Assembly (NCBI GenBank): GCA_031002005.1 | Contig: JARYHS010008074.1 | Coordinates: 7,696,924-7,760,923 of the forward strand | Direction of reading: 5' to 3' | DNA length: 64,000 nt | Source: Vandiemenella viatica | Taxonomy: Eukaryota > Arthropoda > Insecta > Orthoptera > Morabidae | Part shown: positions 1-10,052 of the stretch, in pieces | Position numbering within the stretch: the stretch's first letter is position 1 | How the letters are laid out: each line of letters starts with the position of its first letter | The notes under the pieces: generated by a model | Told to the model about the DNA's origin: nothing | The model's database searches: none | Seen by the model: only the letters and a program-made list of their open reading frames with translations | Position numbers and translations under genes: made by a program

Positions 1-290
1 ACGAGTCACAGTTGACCAACTTAACCATGTAGTTGAGTCTGTAAAAAGTTCATAGAAATTCCGTAAAATGAACTACAAAATTAACTTTGTATTTTTAAAA
101 TACATGGAGTTTTGGCTAAGAAATCTTGTTAGAATTTTGTTTTGCCTGCACTGACTACGGAACCCTACGGTGTGACCTGTGCATGATCAGATACACACTT
201 GGTTTTTACACTCTTTATATTAACTTGACCTGTATGTATGTATTTATGTATGTATGAATGAATGTAACTGAATTTTACAACTCCATTTTG

Positions 291-823
291 ACCCACTTCC
301 AGATATCCGAGCTGTTTGAAATTTCGCACACATATTAAAAACCGGTGACAATACAATAATTTCTTACCTATTCTCATTACTTTGACTAACAACAGAAAAA
401 TGGTTGAAGTCATGGAATTTTGCCATTTAATTCTAACCCAATTCCAGTTGTCCGAATTGTTTGAAAATTTTCTGATGTGTTGATACCTGATTACAATACA
501 ATAATTTCATAGCTATGTCTGGATATTCTCTACACTTTGACAGTAACAACAGAAAAATTTTGCACACGTTTTAAGAAGCGTCGACAATACAGTAGTCTCT
601 TAGCAACGTCCTGCTATTCTCGTTACTTTGATGATAACAATAAAAAGGTTGTATGTAAAGGAATCTTTCATTTCAGTGTTCACCCACTTCCTGATGTCCG
701 AATCGTTTGAAATTTTGCACTCTTATTAAGAATCGATAAAAATTCAATAATTTCATTCTCAGCACGTTGTCAGTGGCAACTTAAAAGTGGTTGAATGTAA
801 TAGAAAATTTCAGTTCAATTTTC
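291..823. repeat. Degenerate tandem repeat, about 120-150 bp per unit
   Basis: About four diverged units can be aligned, beginning near 291, 436, 557 and 682. Shared landmarks are a block like acccacttcc-agatgtccga, then gtttgaaattttgcac, gacaatacaataatttc, and ttactttgacagtaacaac. The units are AT-rich and differ by many substitutions and indels. No protein signal is seen. The DNA from 1 to 290 holds no recognised feature. Confidence 0.6.
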
Positions 824-1213
824 ACCACCTTCAGAAAGTCTGATATTTTGTACATATAATTAATAATAAAAACTACAACACAAAGAAAAAGAGAGATTCT
901 CAATGAAAAGCCTACAGTAAGAAACAAATTTTTGAAACAATCTGAACTAAAAAGTTAAAAAAAAATTATAGTTAAAAAAAAAAACGCTTTCGTAGTAATG
1001 TGAACTAAAAGCCGGCTCTGTCCCTTCTGAAACATTCACCCTGCAAACAGAGAGGTAGGCGGGCGCCGACGGGAAGTGTTTACGGCCCGCCGGGGTTGGC
1101 TGGGACCGACGCCCCACCAGCCAATCAGCGACGAGCGCAAGACGGCAGCTGCGGGACGGAGCGAGGGGAGGGGAGAGGCCAGGCCTTATTAGGGCGCGCG
1201 GAGGACACTGTCA

Positions 1214-1810
1214 GTGAGCTACCAACATCTGTCCTGGCAGTGTACCAAGCCCACCAGATGTCTAAGATGCGGCCGGGGACATCGCGGTGCCGAATGTCCA
1301 AGCCCGCGGCACCAAACCTGGTGCTGCAATTGTGAGGCGGCTGGACACACGGCAGCATACGGCGGCTGTCCCACGCGCCTGACGCTGCCCGGCAACATAC
1401 GAGGCCCGCACCCGGCTGGCACTATAGTGGACCGACGCCGTCCGACAGCGCCAACTGAGACGACAAACCCCACGAAATGTTATACCCCATCACTAATCCC
1501 CGCGGAGGAAATGTCGAAAGACAACAACCTCCAGCATACTCTGTTCTTTTTGTTACAGGAAGAACGTGAATGGCTCGGGCGGCGGCGGGCGGCGTCCGAC
1601 AGCGCCAGTCGACCACCGGCAGCCAAGGCGAGAGGGTCGCGCAAGCTGCCCCCGCCTCCCGCAACAGATACGTCGGCCGCTGCTTTGGGTCAGCTGGCGC
1701 AAGCAGTGACCGACGCCATACAGCAAATCCCGGAGATGGTCGCGGCAGCGACTGCGCACGCAGTCGCAACCGCAGCAAACCAGCAACCGATAGGGCAGAC
1801 GTCGCCGTAA
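1214..1810 (+). CDS. Gag-like ORF1 fragment with two zinc knuckles (Jockey-type LINE)
   Basis: The 198-residue frame contains two cysteine-histidine knuckles near its N-terminus. The first is CLRCGRGHRGAEC (CX2CX4HX4C) and the second starts CCNCEAAGH. The spacing and the PRHQTWCCNC linker resemble the C-terminal nucleic-acid-binding part of ORF1 proteins of Jockey-clade non-LTR retrotransposons. The rest is a Pro/Ala-rich, low-complexity tail with no recognised domain. The start is probably not a native start, since ORF1 proteins normally have several hundred residues upstream. No endonuclease or reverse transcriptase follows, so this is a fragment. The Jockey assignment is an inference from the knuckles. 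Confidence 0.55.
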   Translation: MSYQHLSWQCTKPTRCLRCGRGHRGAECPSPRHQTWCCNCEAAGHTAAYGGCPTRLTLPGNIRGPHPAGTIVDRRRPTAPTETTNPTKCYTPSLIPAEEMSKDNNLQHTLFFLLQEEREWLGRRRAASDSASRPPAAKARGSRKLPPPPATDTSAAALGQLAQAVTDAIQQIPEMVAAATAHAVATAANQQPIGQTSP

Positions 1811-2198
1811 GGCAACAGCTGCCCGATCGAGACAAGCTGACACCTATGGACCAACAATGCTCCAACAGAAAGGATAAATCAAAAAAGCAAACAACAAAAA
1901 CCACAAAAAGTAATAAAGGAAGGTAATGCCAAATTGGCAAGAACTTCCAACAGCGAATTTCCTTGCCTAAGGGCAAGGGAAGATTGATGGAGCCTGATGA
2001 CACTGTCAGTGCAGCGCTGGTACTCCCTGCAGCACACATCTAACCTGAAGATGGAGGCAGAGGCAGCCGCCGAAAGCTCGTTGTTGTCTCTCTTCAACAA
2101 TATACGGCGGAAAACCCGCGAAGACTATATTTCAGTGATAGAACGTCCCACAATTTAGGATAAATTAATTTTTAGAATAAGCTTAAAGAATAAAGTAT

Positions 2199-2354
2199 CT
2201 GATTACAAAATTAACTTTAATACAAAAAAGCGTGAGGTGCTCTCTACATAACTTTTGACAATGACTATCTTTTCAAACAGCTAGCGACAAAAAATATAAG
2301 ACAACTGATATAGCACCCCACGCTTTTTTACATTAAAGCTAATTTGGTAATCAG
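2199..2354. repeat. MITE-like hairpin with 46-48 bp arms
   Basis: The arm at 2199-2244 (ctgattacaaaattaac..., then aaaaaagcgtgaggtgct) is matched in reverse complement at 2307-2354 with few mismatches. About 62 bp separate the arms. The structure would fold into a long hairpin or could be a tiny nonautonomous element. No protein is encoded. I could not fix a target-site duplication. Confidence 0.65.
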
Positions 2355-3018
2355 TCGTATCGCTGTTAAACAAAATCTTTAAATTTAAGGATTATTTTTT
2401 ACCTTTTAGTTCAGATTACTACGAAAGCATGTTTTTAGTTTTTTAAACTACAATTTTTTAGTTTAAATTTCGTAAAGATTTAATTGTATAAATGCTATAA
2501 ACAAACGAATACTAGGAGTAGTAATGATTATGATTAACCAATAAATAAACATAGGTACTTACCATAATCGCGTTTTTTTTTTTTTTTGCTCTTATATTTT
2601 GCACGGACAGATGATACAATTAATTGCAATCACAATAACAAAGTTAATTATACCAAGACCCACGTCAGAAGAAGTACTAACAAAATTGCAGTTTCATGTG
2701 CGACACCACTGTTCGAATGCATACAAGTACAAACTAAGGCCGAGTCTACACGTAACGTCTTGGCTGACGTTTTACTTGATTAGGCAAAACGTATCAGACA
2801 GAACATTGTGTGGACAGCAAAACGGACGTTTTACCTCAACTGAATGAAGACGGACGACTTCCAGAAAACGGATCGGCGGGAGCTTTGTTTTCTGACTTCC
2901 ATCATTGTTGTGGGTTTTGACTGATGTTTGTCCTCCTTGTGCGGAGCTAAAATAACTATTATTTTGTTTTTCTTTTCGAAAACATTTTACGCGGTGGTCT
3001 TTTAGAATCTAGGGCAGT

Positions 3019-3330
3019 GATTTCTTTACGGAATTAATTGCGTTATATCATAGTCCTTCCTGGATACGGCAAGTCAAATGGCTACAGCGATCGGGACAAA
3101 AAAATTAAGCATATGCTTTGGTTGATAAATATAAGCAAGTGTATCTTGGAGATACAAAGGAAGTTGATATGAAAGAAATAATCAATTCTTTTCGTTCAGT
3201 GTTTCTTAAAAGTTTGCTAAAAGTTAAGCAATCGGCTTCTCTGTGGAACTTCGACCTTCTTCTATTCTTAAACTATAAAGATACACCAAGAGAAACAATT
3301 ATCAATACAGAGAATCAGAAATTGAAGTAA
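3019..3330 (+). pseudogene. MADF-domain gene remnant of Harbinger A
   Basis: MADF (Myb/SANT-like) domains are DNA-binding modules, and Harbinger elements use such a protein beside the transposase. The frames, read in order with two shifts, give FFTELIALYHS, YSDRDKKI, ALVDKYKQVYLGDTKEV, INSFRSVFLKSLLKVKQS and LWNFDLLLFL. These match the order of conserved MADF blocks. Part of the usual KSGAGTD stretch is missing. A gtaagt splice donor follows near 3329, so this may be the first exon. Frameshifts near 3060 and 3106 make it a pseudogene. Confidence 0.7.
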
Positions 3331-3474
3331 GTTGTTGACCGCTGCAAATTAACAGAACTGTACATTTAAAAATAAAATAGGTTTATTTAATAGCTAGACA
3401 GTAGTAATGCTAAATATAAATGAAAGAAATTATTATTGTCTTCAAAATTATTTTATTTTATCCAATTCTCCTAA

Positions 3475-3647
3475 AAGAGTTACGGCGTTGTCCTGCCAAT
3501 GTCATGATTCTTGGTTATTAAAGTACATCTTGAATGTATCCCCTACACGTTTCGCATCTTTCATAACAAGTCCACGTCTTCTTAGTTGAATGTTGTGTAT
3601 ATTTCCTGGTTTCAACACTTTACATATAACTCTATAAGATTCTGGTA
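3475..3647 (-). pseudogene. Harbinger A transposase, C-terminal remnant
   Basis: Read on the minus strand, the sequence gives IPESYRVICKVLK and, after frame changes, RVGDTFKMYFNNQES followed by a degenerate HWQD. These resemble the IPETC..VLK block that follows the RFLATG helix region and the C-terminal R..F..YFN..G..PWQ motif of arthropod PIF/Harbinger transposases. The blocks normally flank the DDE domain, which is absent here, so the core has been deleted. The N-terminal part continues at 11345-11590 beyond element C. Confidence 0.6.
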
Positions 3648-3846
3648 TAAGGCGTCTATGCGCCGGCTACACGCTCCGTCATGCATGTGCAAACTGCGCA
3701 GTGAAAAACTGTACATAAAGACGGAACACGGAAGAGTGACCACACGGCACAGGTAAGCTTGGCAAACCGAGTGTGTCGGCAGCTGTGATTCTGTCACGAT
3801 GTGGCCAACAGAAGAGGTTTTTTTTTAATGGAAGCATTATTTTAGG

Positions 3847-4104
3847 GCCTTATTACACTAGGCGACTTGGCGGCGCAACCAGCCGGGCCACTGGTGGCTC
3901 TGCTCGTCGCTGGGCACTGAGTCTTATGGAGCTTATTACACTAGGGCAGCCAGTGGCGGCGGCAGGCTGGCTGCCCTGCCCGGCGACCAGGCCGGCAACC
4001 ACTGGTGGCCGAGAGTCGTGGCGGGGCATTGTATCTTACATAGCTTATTACACTAGGCCACCAGGTGGAGCCGCCAGACTCGCCACCACGCGTTCAGTCT
4101 ACTG
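3847..4104. repeat. Three direct copies of a TTATTACACTAGG-led unit
   Basis: The motif cttattacactagg occurs near 3848, 3932 and 4044. Each copy is followed by GC-rich text with ccagtggcggc or cgacttggcggcg-like runs. The units are about 85-110 bp and diverged. They resemble subterminal repeats of a nonautonomous DNA element, but no inverted right end is present. A reading frame crosses this block only because it is GC-rich and stop-poor. Confidence 0.5.
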
Positions 4105-4124
4105 ATCATATGCCCCTTCCTACT

Positions 4125-5292
4125 TTACAATTTTAAAATTGCAGAGATACTGAGTGTCAGGTTTGGTGAGACAACTAGGGACAGTTATCCTGTGATGGGA
4201 GGGAATGAATCAGAGGAGATTATAAATGACAAACCTACAAAATTTGAAATAAATTCTCAGGAAATTGCGAAGTAACTCAGAAAGCTAAAACTGTTGTAGG
4301 TAATATTACTACAGATTTATTAAAGATTGTGGGATAGGATATTGTACCTTACCTTAAAATTTTGTTTAAAATGAGTTTGGAGACTTGCTGCTTACCAAAG
4401 GATTGGAAAAGACCGATAGTAGTACCAGTTCATAAAGGAAGGGTTAAAAATATGGTGAAAATTCCTGGCCAATTAGTTTGTCATCAGTGATGGGCAGAAT
4501 GATTGAGAGATTGATATGCATCTATTTCAGAAATGTATGTGAAGAACGAAACTAGTTTTCAGATCGACAACATAGCTTTAGGCAAGGATATTCATTTGAA
4601 TCTCAGATAGTGGGCTATATGCAAGATAATTCAAATGAATTTGAAATGGGAGGCCAAGTTGATAGTGTGGCACTAGATCTTTCTAAGGGATTTGACAGAG
4701 TGAGCCATAAAATGGTTTTACATAAACTGAAATGTATTGAATTGGATGAAAAAGTTACTTGCTGGGCACAGGAATTCTTAAAAGTCAGAAAGCAAAGGGT
4801 TAGAGTAGGAAATACATTATCAAGAGAAGTGGAAGTAAATATGGGAGTTGCTGTTCATTATTCTAATGAATGACTGTGTTACGGTCAGAATCTAGGTATT
4901 TTGCAAATGATACAATGGTATACAATAGGATAAAAACAGGTGAAGACTGAACAGTTGCAGGATGATCTGGATAGAATATCTAAATGGGTAGGTCAGCACG
5001 GAATGAAGATAAATGCCAAGAAGAGTCGGCTTAAAGATACAAAGATACATGTAAAGGTTAATTATGAATACAGAGTGGGGTCAGATTTGCTTGATGAAAT
5101 GTAAATTCTTTGCATAACGTTTGATAAACTCAATTGGGCAGGTGGTAGAAAAAGGTAACAAAATCCTTCATTTGCTGAAGAGGGTGATGAGAGGATGTAA
5201 CAGAGAAGTTAGGGAGTTGGGTTACAAAACTTTGGTCAGATCATTTGTTGAATATGGTGGTGTAGTTTGGGACCACATTTTGGAGATCAAAT
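4125..5292 (+). pseudogene. CR1-like LINE reverse transcriptase, degenerate (left part)
   Basis: Conserved reverse-transcriptase blocks can be read across several frames. They are LPKDWKRPIVVPVHKG (about 4390), a SLSSVMGRM-like block, FRQGYSFESQIV, VALDLSKGFDRVSHKMVLHK (about 4665) and YKTLVRSFVEYGGVVWDH near 5225. The catalytic FADD box is degraded to YFANDT. Many stops and shifts show this is an old copy. No endonuclease domain is visible upstream. The gene is interrupted at 5292 by another LINE and resumes at 6784. Confidence 0.7.
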
Positions 5293-6775
5293 CTACATCT
5301 ATACTGTGCAATTCACAATTACTGTGGGTGGCAGAGGGTGCTAAGCACCAATCCTATTTTAGAGTATTCCAATCCCGAATAGAACGAGGAAAGAAAGAAT
5401 ACATAAATGTATCAGTACGGCATCTTATCTCTCGAATCTTATCCCTTCTGTCATTGCGACCCAAATAGGTTGGCGGAAGAAGTATTTCGTTGCACTCGTA
5501 AATTAGAGATTTTCGCATATTCTCCAACAAATTTAAACGAAAACGACGTCGTCTGTCCGCCAAACAATCCCAGCCCAACCCACGTATCAGCTCTGTGACA
5601 CTCACATAAGGACTGTAACTAGCGGTCATGAATCGAGCGGCTGTCCTCTGTACTTTCTCTAACGTGTCAATCAATCCCTTGCGATACGGATCCCAAATTG
5701 CACAACAGTATTCCAAATGTGGACGCACTATTGTTTTGTACGCTATTTCCTTTGTATGAGCATTGCAGCTTCTCAAAATACGACCTATAAAACGTAGTTT
5801 AGAATTAGCTTTGCCTACGACGGAATTTATGTGCAAGTCCCATTTCATGTTGCTTTGTACTGTTACGCCTAGATACTTCAGGGAATCGACCGTGTCAACA
5901 ACTGAATTGTTAACTTTGTACTCGTGAGCAAACGGGGTCTTTTTATTACTTATTTGCTTTGCCTTGCACTTTTTACAGTTAAGTGTAAGCTGCCATTTAC
6001 GGCACCATTCCGAAATAACATCCAGATCGCGCTGTATTTCTAAGCAATCGTCAGAGCACCCCACTTCCCTATAAATAAGTGCATCATCAGCAAAAAATCG
6101 CATCCTGCAATTAACGTTGTCACCGAGATCGTTTATAAAAATTAAGAAAAGAAGTGGTCCTATTACGCTTCCTTGAGGAACGCCCGAAGTAACATCTAGC
6201 TTTGAAGAGGCTTCCCCGTCAACGACGACATACTGCGACCGACCAGTTAGAAAATCGCGTATCCATTCGCAGATCTGATCAGATATACCGTACGCTCGAA
6301 TCTTCGCCAAAAGGCGGTTATGTGGTACAGAGTCAAAAGCCTTCTGGAAATCCAAGAAAATAGCATGAACTTGTGATCCTGCATCGATAACCTTCATTAC
6401 GTCATGCGAAAATAGAGCCAGTTGCGTTTCACACGAACGGTTCTTACGAAATCCGTGTTGGTTTGCTGTAAGTAACTCGTTTTCATCCAGAAACTTCATA
6501 ACGTTAGAGCATATGACATGCTCCAGAATTCTACTGCAGGCAGATGTTAGAGATATGGGTCGATAATTCCTAGGATCTCGCCGATCACCTTTCTTGAAAA
6601 CGGGAATCACCTGCGCTATTTTCCAGTCAGAAGGTACTTTTCTTTCTTCTAAGGATTTACGAAATATATCTGATAGAAATGGTTCTATTTCTTCCGCGTA
6701 TTCCGAAAATAATCTTACTGGAATACCTTCAGGACCCGGCGCCTTCCCCCACTTCAGGAGCTTTAATTGCTTTAT
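5293..6775 (-). mobile_element. 5'-truncated CR1-like LINE inserted in another LINE
   Basis: The 8-bp sequence gatcaaat lies immediately on both sides (5285-5292 and 6776-6783), a target-site duplication. The 3' end on the minus strand reads cagtatagatgtag after a Leu-Ala-Pro-Ser-Ala-Thr-like tail, the kind of short repeat tail that ends many arthropod CR1-like copies. The 5' end is truncated inside the fingers of the reverse transcriptase, as expected from incomplete target-primed reverse transcription. Its long intact frame makes it much younger than its host LINE. Confidence 0.85.
5354..6775 (-). CDS. CR1-like LINE reverse transcriptase (5' partial, open)
   Basis: The enzyme would copy LINE RNA into DNA at the target site. 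The uninterrupted frame of about 473 codons contains, in order, KAPGPEGIPVRLF, SDWKIAQVIPVFKKGDRRDP, NYRPISLTSACSRILE, QHGFRKNRSCETQLA, the catalytic IFLDFQKAFDSVPHNRLL, GVPQGSVIGPLLFLIFINDL, the catalytic MRFFADDALIY and SLKYLGVTV. After the palm comes the thumb and C-terminal WDPYRKGLIDTLEKVQRTAA block. The endonuclease is missing because the copy is 5'-truncated. The clade is called from the GVPQGS...FINDL and RFFADD spacing. An upstream in-frame methionine lies in flanking DNA. Confidence 0.88.
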   Translation of the reverse strand: MKQLKLLKWGKAPGPEGIPVRLFSEYAEEIEPFLSDIFRKSLEERKVPSDWKIAQVIPVFKKGDRRDPRNYRPISLTSACSRILEHVICSNVMKFLDENELLTANQHGFRKNRSCETQLALFSHDVMKVIDAGSQVHAIFLDFQKAFDSVPHNRLLAKIRAYGISDQICEWIRDFLTGRSQYVVVDGEASSKLDVTSGVPQGSVIGPLLFLIFINDLGDNVNCRMRFFADDALIYREVGCSDDCLEIQRDLDVISEWCRKWQLTLNCKKCKAKQISNKKTPFAHEYKVNNSVVDTVDSLKYLGVTVQSNMKWDLHINSVVGKANSKLRFIGRILRSCNAHTKEIAYKTIVRPHLEYCCAIWDPYRKGLIDTLEKVQRTAARFMTASYSPYVSVTELIRGLGWDCLADRRRRFRLNLLENMRKSLIYECNEILLPPTYLGRNDRRDKIREIRCRTDTFMYSFFPRSIRDWNTLK

Positions 6776-6783
6776 GATCAAAT

Positions 6784-6955
6784 ACAGGAGTTGGAAGGTG
6801 TGCAAAGAAGAGCAGCTAGATTTATTTGTGGAAGTTATCGCAGGACCCAGTCAGTAACTGATATGATACAGGAGCTGGATTGGGACCCATTGGAGGAAAG
6901 GAGGAGGGTGAAGAGAGTGCTGGAAATGTGCAAATCGCTACCAGAGTGTTAGCGC
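6784..6955 (+). pseudogene. CR1-like LINE, right part of the interrupted copy
   Basis: Immediately after the duplication gatcaaat, the plus strand reads IQELEGVQRRAARFICGSY and then DMIQELDWDPLEERRRVKR. These are the LE.VQRRAARF and GW..L..RR blocks found near the C-terminus of CR1-like proteins. They continue directly from VVWDH at the end of the left part. This confirms that the 5293-6775 element is an insertion into a single older LINE. Confidence 0.8.
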
Positions 6956-6959
6956 CATA

Positions 6960-7203
6960 GCAATTAAACTGTATTCAGACAACAACAAGTTTTTTAATTA
7001 CTTAAGAATGTCTAAATCGTCTTTCTTTTAATCATTGTACTTAGTAAAGGTTGATATTACCGGGAAAGATACGAAAATGAGAAATTCTTCTTGCTTTACC
7101 CCTTCGTCTTCTCTGCACTTTGACTTTCCCTCATTTCCACAGTGACATTCTGTAGTTCACTGGACATATTCAACTACACAATTCGCGTGCAATGCGAGGA
7201 TAA
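6960..7203 (+). pseudogene. Harbinger C transposase, N-terminal remnant
   Basis: The reading gives LYSDNNKFFNYLRMSKSSF near 6970. After frame changes it gives LVKVDITGKDTKMRN and QFACNARI up to 7203. These correspond to the FFNYFRMS..F, ..I...DT.MR and ..LA..LRFLATG segments of PIF/Harbinger transposases. The sequence stops exactly at TAA where element B begins and continues as RFLATG at 10053. Stops and shifts show decay. Confidence 0.68.
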
Positions 7204-7365
7204 AGGCTCGTTTCACACGGGACACTCGGTGTCCGGCCACTGAATTCTTAGACACCGGCCACCGGAATCTTAGCGCGGCCACTTCAGAGCCACTTGGTGT
7301 CTCTTACGTCAGAGACACAGCTCCCGCTTTCTCACCGACAATGAAGGCGATTGTTGTAATTCATA

Positions 7366-9532
7366 TTGGTACTAGTTTTATTCAGAATGTTGGAACCTGA
7401 GGAATTGGCCGCGGCAATATGCATTTTAAACAATCTCAAAAAAAAGAAAAGGAAAAGAAGGAAGTGGGTTCATCCAATATGTGCTAAGAGATTAGAAAGT
7501 GGTGCATTTTATACGTTGTTTAACGAAGTTCTGGCGGATGATAGAAAGTTCTTCAATTATTTCAGGATGTCACAGTCTACGTTTCATGAACTACATGAAA
7601 AAATAAAGTTTGGATTTAATTACCAGGACACCAATATGCGAAAATGTATCCCAGGGATTGAGAGATTGGCTGTAACAATTAGGTAATAAAAAATTCTTTT
7701 TGTAATTATAGAATTTATTATACTGTCAAAAATTTAAAAATAAATCTGCATGAATATGTAACATTAATACATTACATTTTAAGAAGATTCATTGCTCATA
7801 AGTGAGAGCAAACTCGAATCGTCAGATGGAACTGGAGATTGCTGGTTGGTAGTCTTCTGCACCGTTGTGTTAGGCTTGGGAACAGAGTGATGGTTAAGGT
7901 GGTGCATATTTCTTTGGTAATATTCATTTTGCAGATATGGCGGATAATGGATAGGAGCAGAAGCAGTGGAAGGAATGAGATATCTGTTATAATTGTCGGA
8001 ACCACATGGCAGTGGATCATTATATTTTGCTAAAACCTGAATAATTTCTGCTTTTGCAAGTAACTTTTTATTTTCAGGAATGGTTTTTAAATGTGCATGT
8101 AGGGAAAGTAAAAATAACTTGTCATCATCGTCATCAGCTCTGTCAGAACGCAACCTTATTGACTCTCTCAGTGTGTCATTAAGTTCCTTTAAAGTATCCT
8201 CTGAGTCATGCGATTTTTTCTTTTTTCTTTTTTGGCCACGATCTCTCGGAGAAATAAATTCCTCCGGAATGTGTGCTTCTAGTTCATGGCATTCATTTTC
8301 AGGTTCCAGGCTTGAGTGTGTTCTTAAAAAAAAATCATAAATTAGTATTTTCAATAAATTAATAAAAAAAACAAACTATTTTTTGATCTCACAAATCAGA
8401 TTTTACCTGTTGTTTTGAAAAGTCGGCTTTAAAAATTTAAGCATTTCAAAATAAACGTATGATTTTCTGCTGGACGCTTCGTCACCTGACTTAGATATCT
8501 TTTGCTTTGCTAATTCCCTAGTGAAGCTATTTCTCAAGCTCTTCCATCTGCGTTGCATTTCATGGCCTAAAACAATTACAATAAAATATTGTTTTAACTG
8601 TTCAAAACAATGTCTGTTTTAGAAAATTACCTTACTTTTAAATAATTTACAGATATCTGGCTGCCGGAAGTTCTCTAACTGACCTGCATTACTACTATAG
8701 AATTGGCATCTCAACGCTATCCGGAATTGTGCAAGAAACGTGCAAACTAATATGGGAAACATTAAAAACTGAATGTATTCAACCTCCAACGCAAGATAAA
8801 TGGCGGGAAATTGCCGACGGTTTCAATAAGAACACAAATTTTCCAAATTGCCTTGGTGCTATAGATGGGAAACACGTTAGAATAATAAAACCTATTGATA
8901 GTGGGTCACTGTATTATAACTACAAAAAGTATTTCTCAATTGTTCTGTTGGCGGCATGTGACAGCAACTATAATTTCACTTATGTTGACATTGGTTCATA
9001 TGGGCGAAATTCAGATGCAGGAATTTTTAAAGAAAGTCGGCTTTGGCATGCTATACAATCAAATTCCTTAAATGTCCCCGCACCTGCACCGATAGGAAGT
9101 CATACAAATGCAAAATTTCCCTTTGTTTTTGTAGGAGATGAGGCATTCGGCTTATCAAAACACATTCTTAGACCATATGGTGGTAAAAACCTCTCTACTA
9201 CAAAAAGAGTATTTAATTATCGCCTAAGTCGAGCCAGGAGGTATATTGAGTGCACATTTGGAATATTGTCCAACAAATGGCAAATTTTTCACAGGCCACT
9301 TAACGTAGGAATCGAATTTTCTGAAGACATTGTTAAAGCATGCGTTATTTTACACAACTTTGTGCGCTCGAGAGATGGTTTCATGTTTGATGATACCCTC
9401 TCATGCGAAGGATTCATTGATTTCGATGAAGCCAATAACGTAAAAGCAAAACAACCAACGGAAATAAGAGATTCATTTGCAGAATTTTTTGTAGGGGAAG
9501 GCAATATTCCATGGCAATATAATAGAATATAA
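7366..9532 (+). CDS. PIF/Harbinger transposase (2 exons: 7366-7682, 8653-9532)
   Basis: This DDE-type nuclease (DDE_Tnp_4, HARBI1-like) cuts and pastes the element. Exon 1 ends at ag before a gt donor at 7683, and exon 2 starts after the ag at 8651-8652. Joining them restores AVTIRYLAAGSSLTDLHYYY across the junction. The product is about 398 residues from the first ATG, or 391 from a second ATG at 7387 (MLEPEELAAA), close to the family size. FFNYFRMSQSTF lies near residue 65. The catalytic acids are D177 in GAIDGKH, D268 in VGDEAFGLS and E305 in RRYIECTFGIL. NSDAGIFKES and the C-terminal VGEGNIPWQ are also typical. No stop or shift is seen. Its intron contains two exons of the opposite-strand MADF gene. 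Confidence 0.9.
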
Positions 9533-9827
9533 ATTTTTTGCAGTATCAATATAGTTGTAATTAGTTATTAAATTTTTTGTATAAACTGTAAAACTTTAAA
9601 TTTAAAATGAAAAAATAAATTGTAAATTTTAAATACAAAATTTACTTACTTTTCTTGTTTTTTTCTTCATCTGGCAGTTCCTTGAAATCGGGCACCATCA
9701 AACAAAATATTTCATCCCAACACTTTTGTTTTTCTGTTTTATTTGAATACGCCACTGCTTGAACATCCCATAGAGCCGGTCTTTCTCGAATCAGCTCTAT
9801 AAATTGTTCAGTATCAAAGCACTCCAT
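7779..9827 (-). CDS. MADF-BESS protein of Harbinger B (3 exons on minus strand)
   Basis: This is the likely DNA-binding partner that guides the transposase, as Myb/MADF-like proteins do in other Harbinger systems. Exon 1 is 9650-9827, exon 2 is 8407-8566 and exon 3 is 7779-8322. All boundaries have gt/ag signals and keep the frame, giving about 293 residues. The MADF domain starts at FIELIRERPALWDVQAVAYS and ends in exon 2 with MQRRWKSLRNSFTREL and YVYFEMLKFLKP. A basic QKRKKKK stretch (residues 143-149) may be a nuclear signal. A BESS motif, DDKLFLLSLHAHLKTIPENK, starts near residue 180, and a polar tail follows. I chose ATG 9827 because it lies just before the domain; upstream frame enters the inverted repeat. 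Intron 1 contains all of transposase exon 2. Confidence 0.85.
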
Positions 9828-10052
9828 GCCACTGGTGTCTCGTGTGAACGGTCTAATAGAACTGACTGGTTGGTTGGTGGCCGAGACACAGGGCAGTGTC
9901 CGAGCGGCTAGAGGGGAAAGCCACCGACCAGACACTGAATCCAGTGGCGCAAGACACAGCCGCTCCGTGTGAACGCTCTCATTCTGTTCCATGTTCCGGC
10001 GGTGTCTCAAGATTCAGTGGCCGGACACCGAGTGTCCCGTGTGAAAGGAGCC

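Larger units (their letters stand above)
943..2470. mobile_element. GC-rich insert bounded by inverted repeats
   Basis: The block acgctttcgtagtaatgtga (from about 984) and the following gaactaaaag recur in reverse complement at 2403-2430, with only a few mismatches. AT-rich extensions carry the similarity outward to about 943 and 2470. The enclosed DNA is strikingly GC-rich from about 1010 to 1820, unlike either flank. It holds a gag-like ORF (1214-1810) and a separate hairpin (2199-2354). The inverted ends suggest a DNA transposon or foldback element that carries retroelement-derived sequence. No transposase and no clear target duplication were found. Confidence 0.5.
7204..10052. mobile_element. 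PIF/Harbinger element B, apparently intact
   Basis: The left end ggctcgtttcacacgggaca plus ctcggtgtccggccactgaat is matched in reverse complement at the right end (about 10008-10052) over about 41 bp with one or two differences. TAA stands at 7201-7203 and 10053-10055. One extra A at 7204 makes the left border uncertain by a base. Excision with one TAA rejoins the transposase of element C in frame at ARI-RFLATG. The element is about 2.85 kb. It holds a two-exon transposase on + and a three-exon MADF-BESS gene on -, both open, so it may be young and autonomous. Confidence 0.88.

Noticed and set aside
1422..2039. 205-codon minus-strand frame
   Set aside because: It lies opposite the zinc-knuckle ORF, has no domain, and exists because the region is GC-rich and stop-poor.
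3773..4105. 110-codon plus-strand frame
   Set aside because: It crosses the three cttattacactagg repeat units and has no recognised motif.
5407..5598. Plus-strand frame over the CR1-like LINE
   Set aside because: It is antisense to the open reverse-transcriptase frame and has no motif.
8080..8340. 86-codon plus-strand frame in Harbinger B
   Set aside because: It is antisense to MADF-BESS exon 3 and lies inside the transposase intron.
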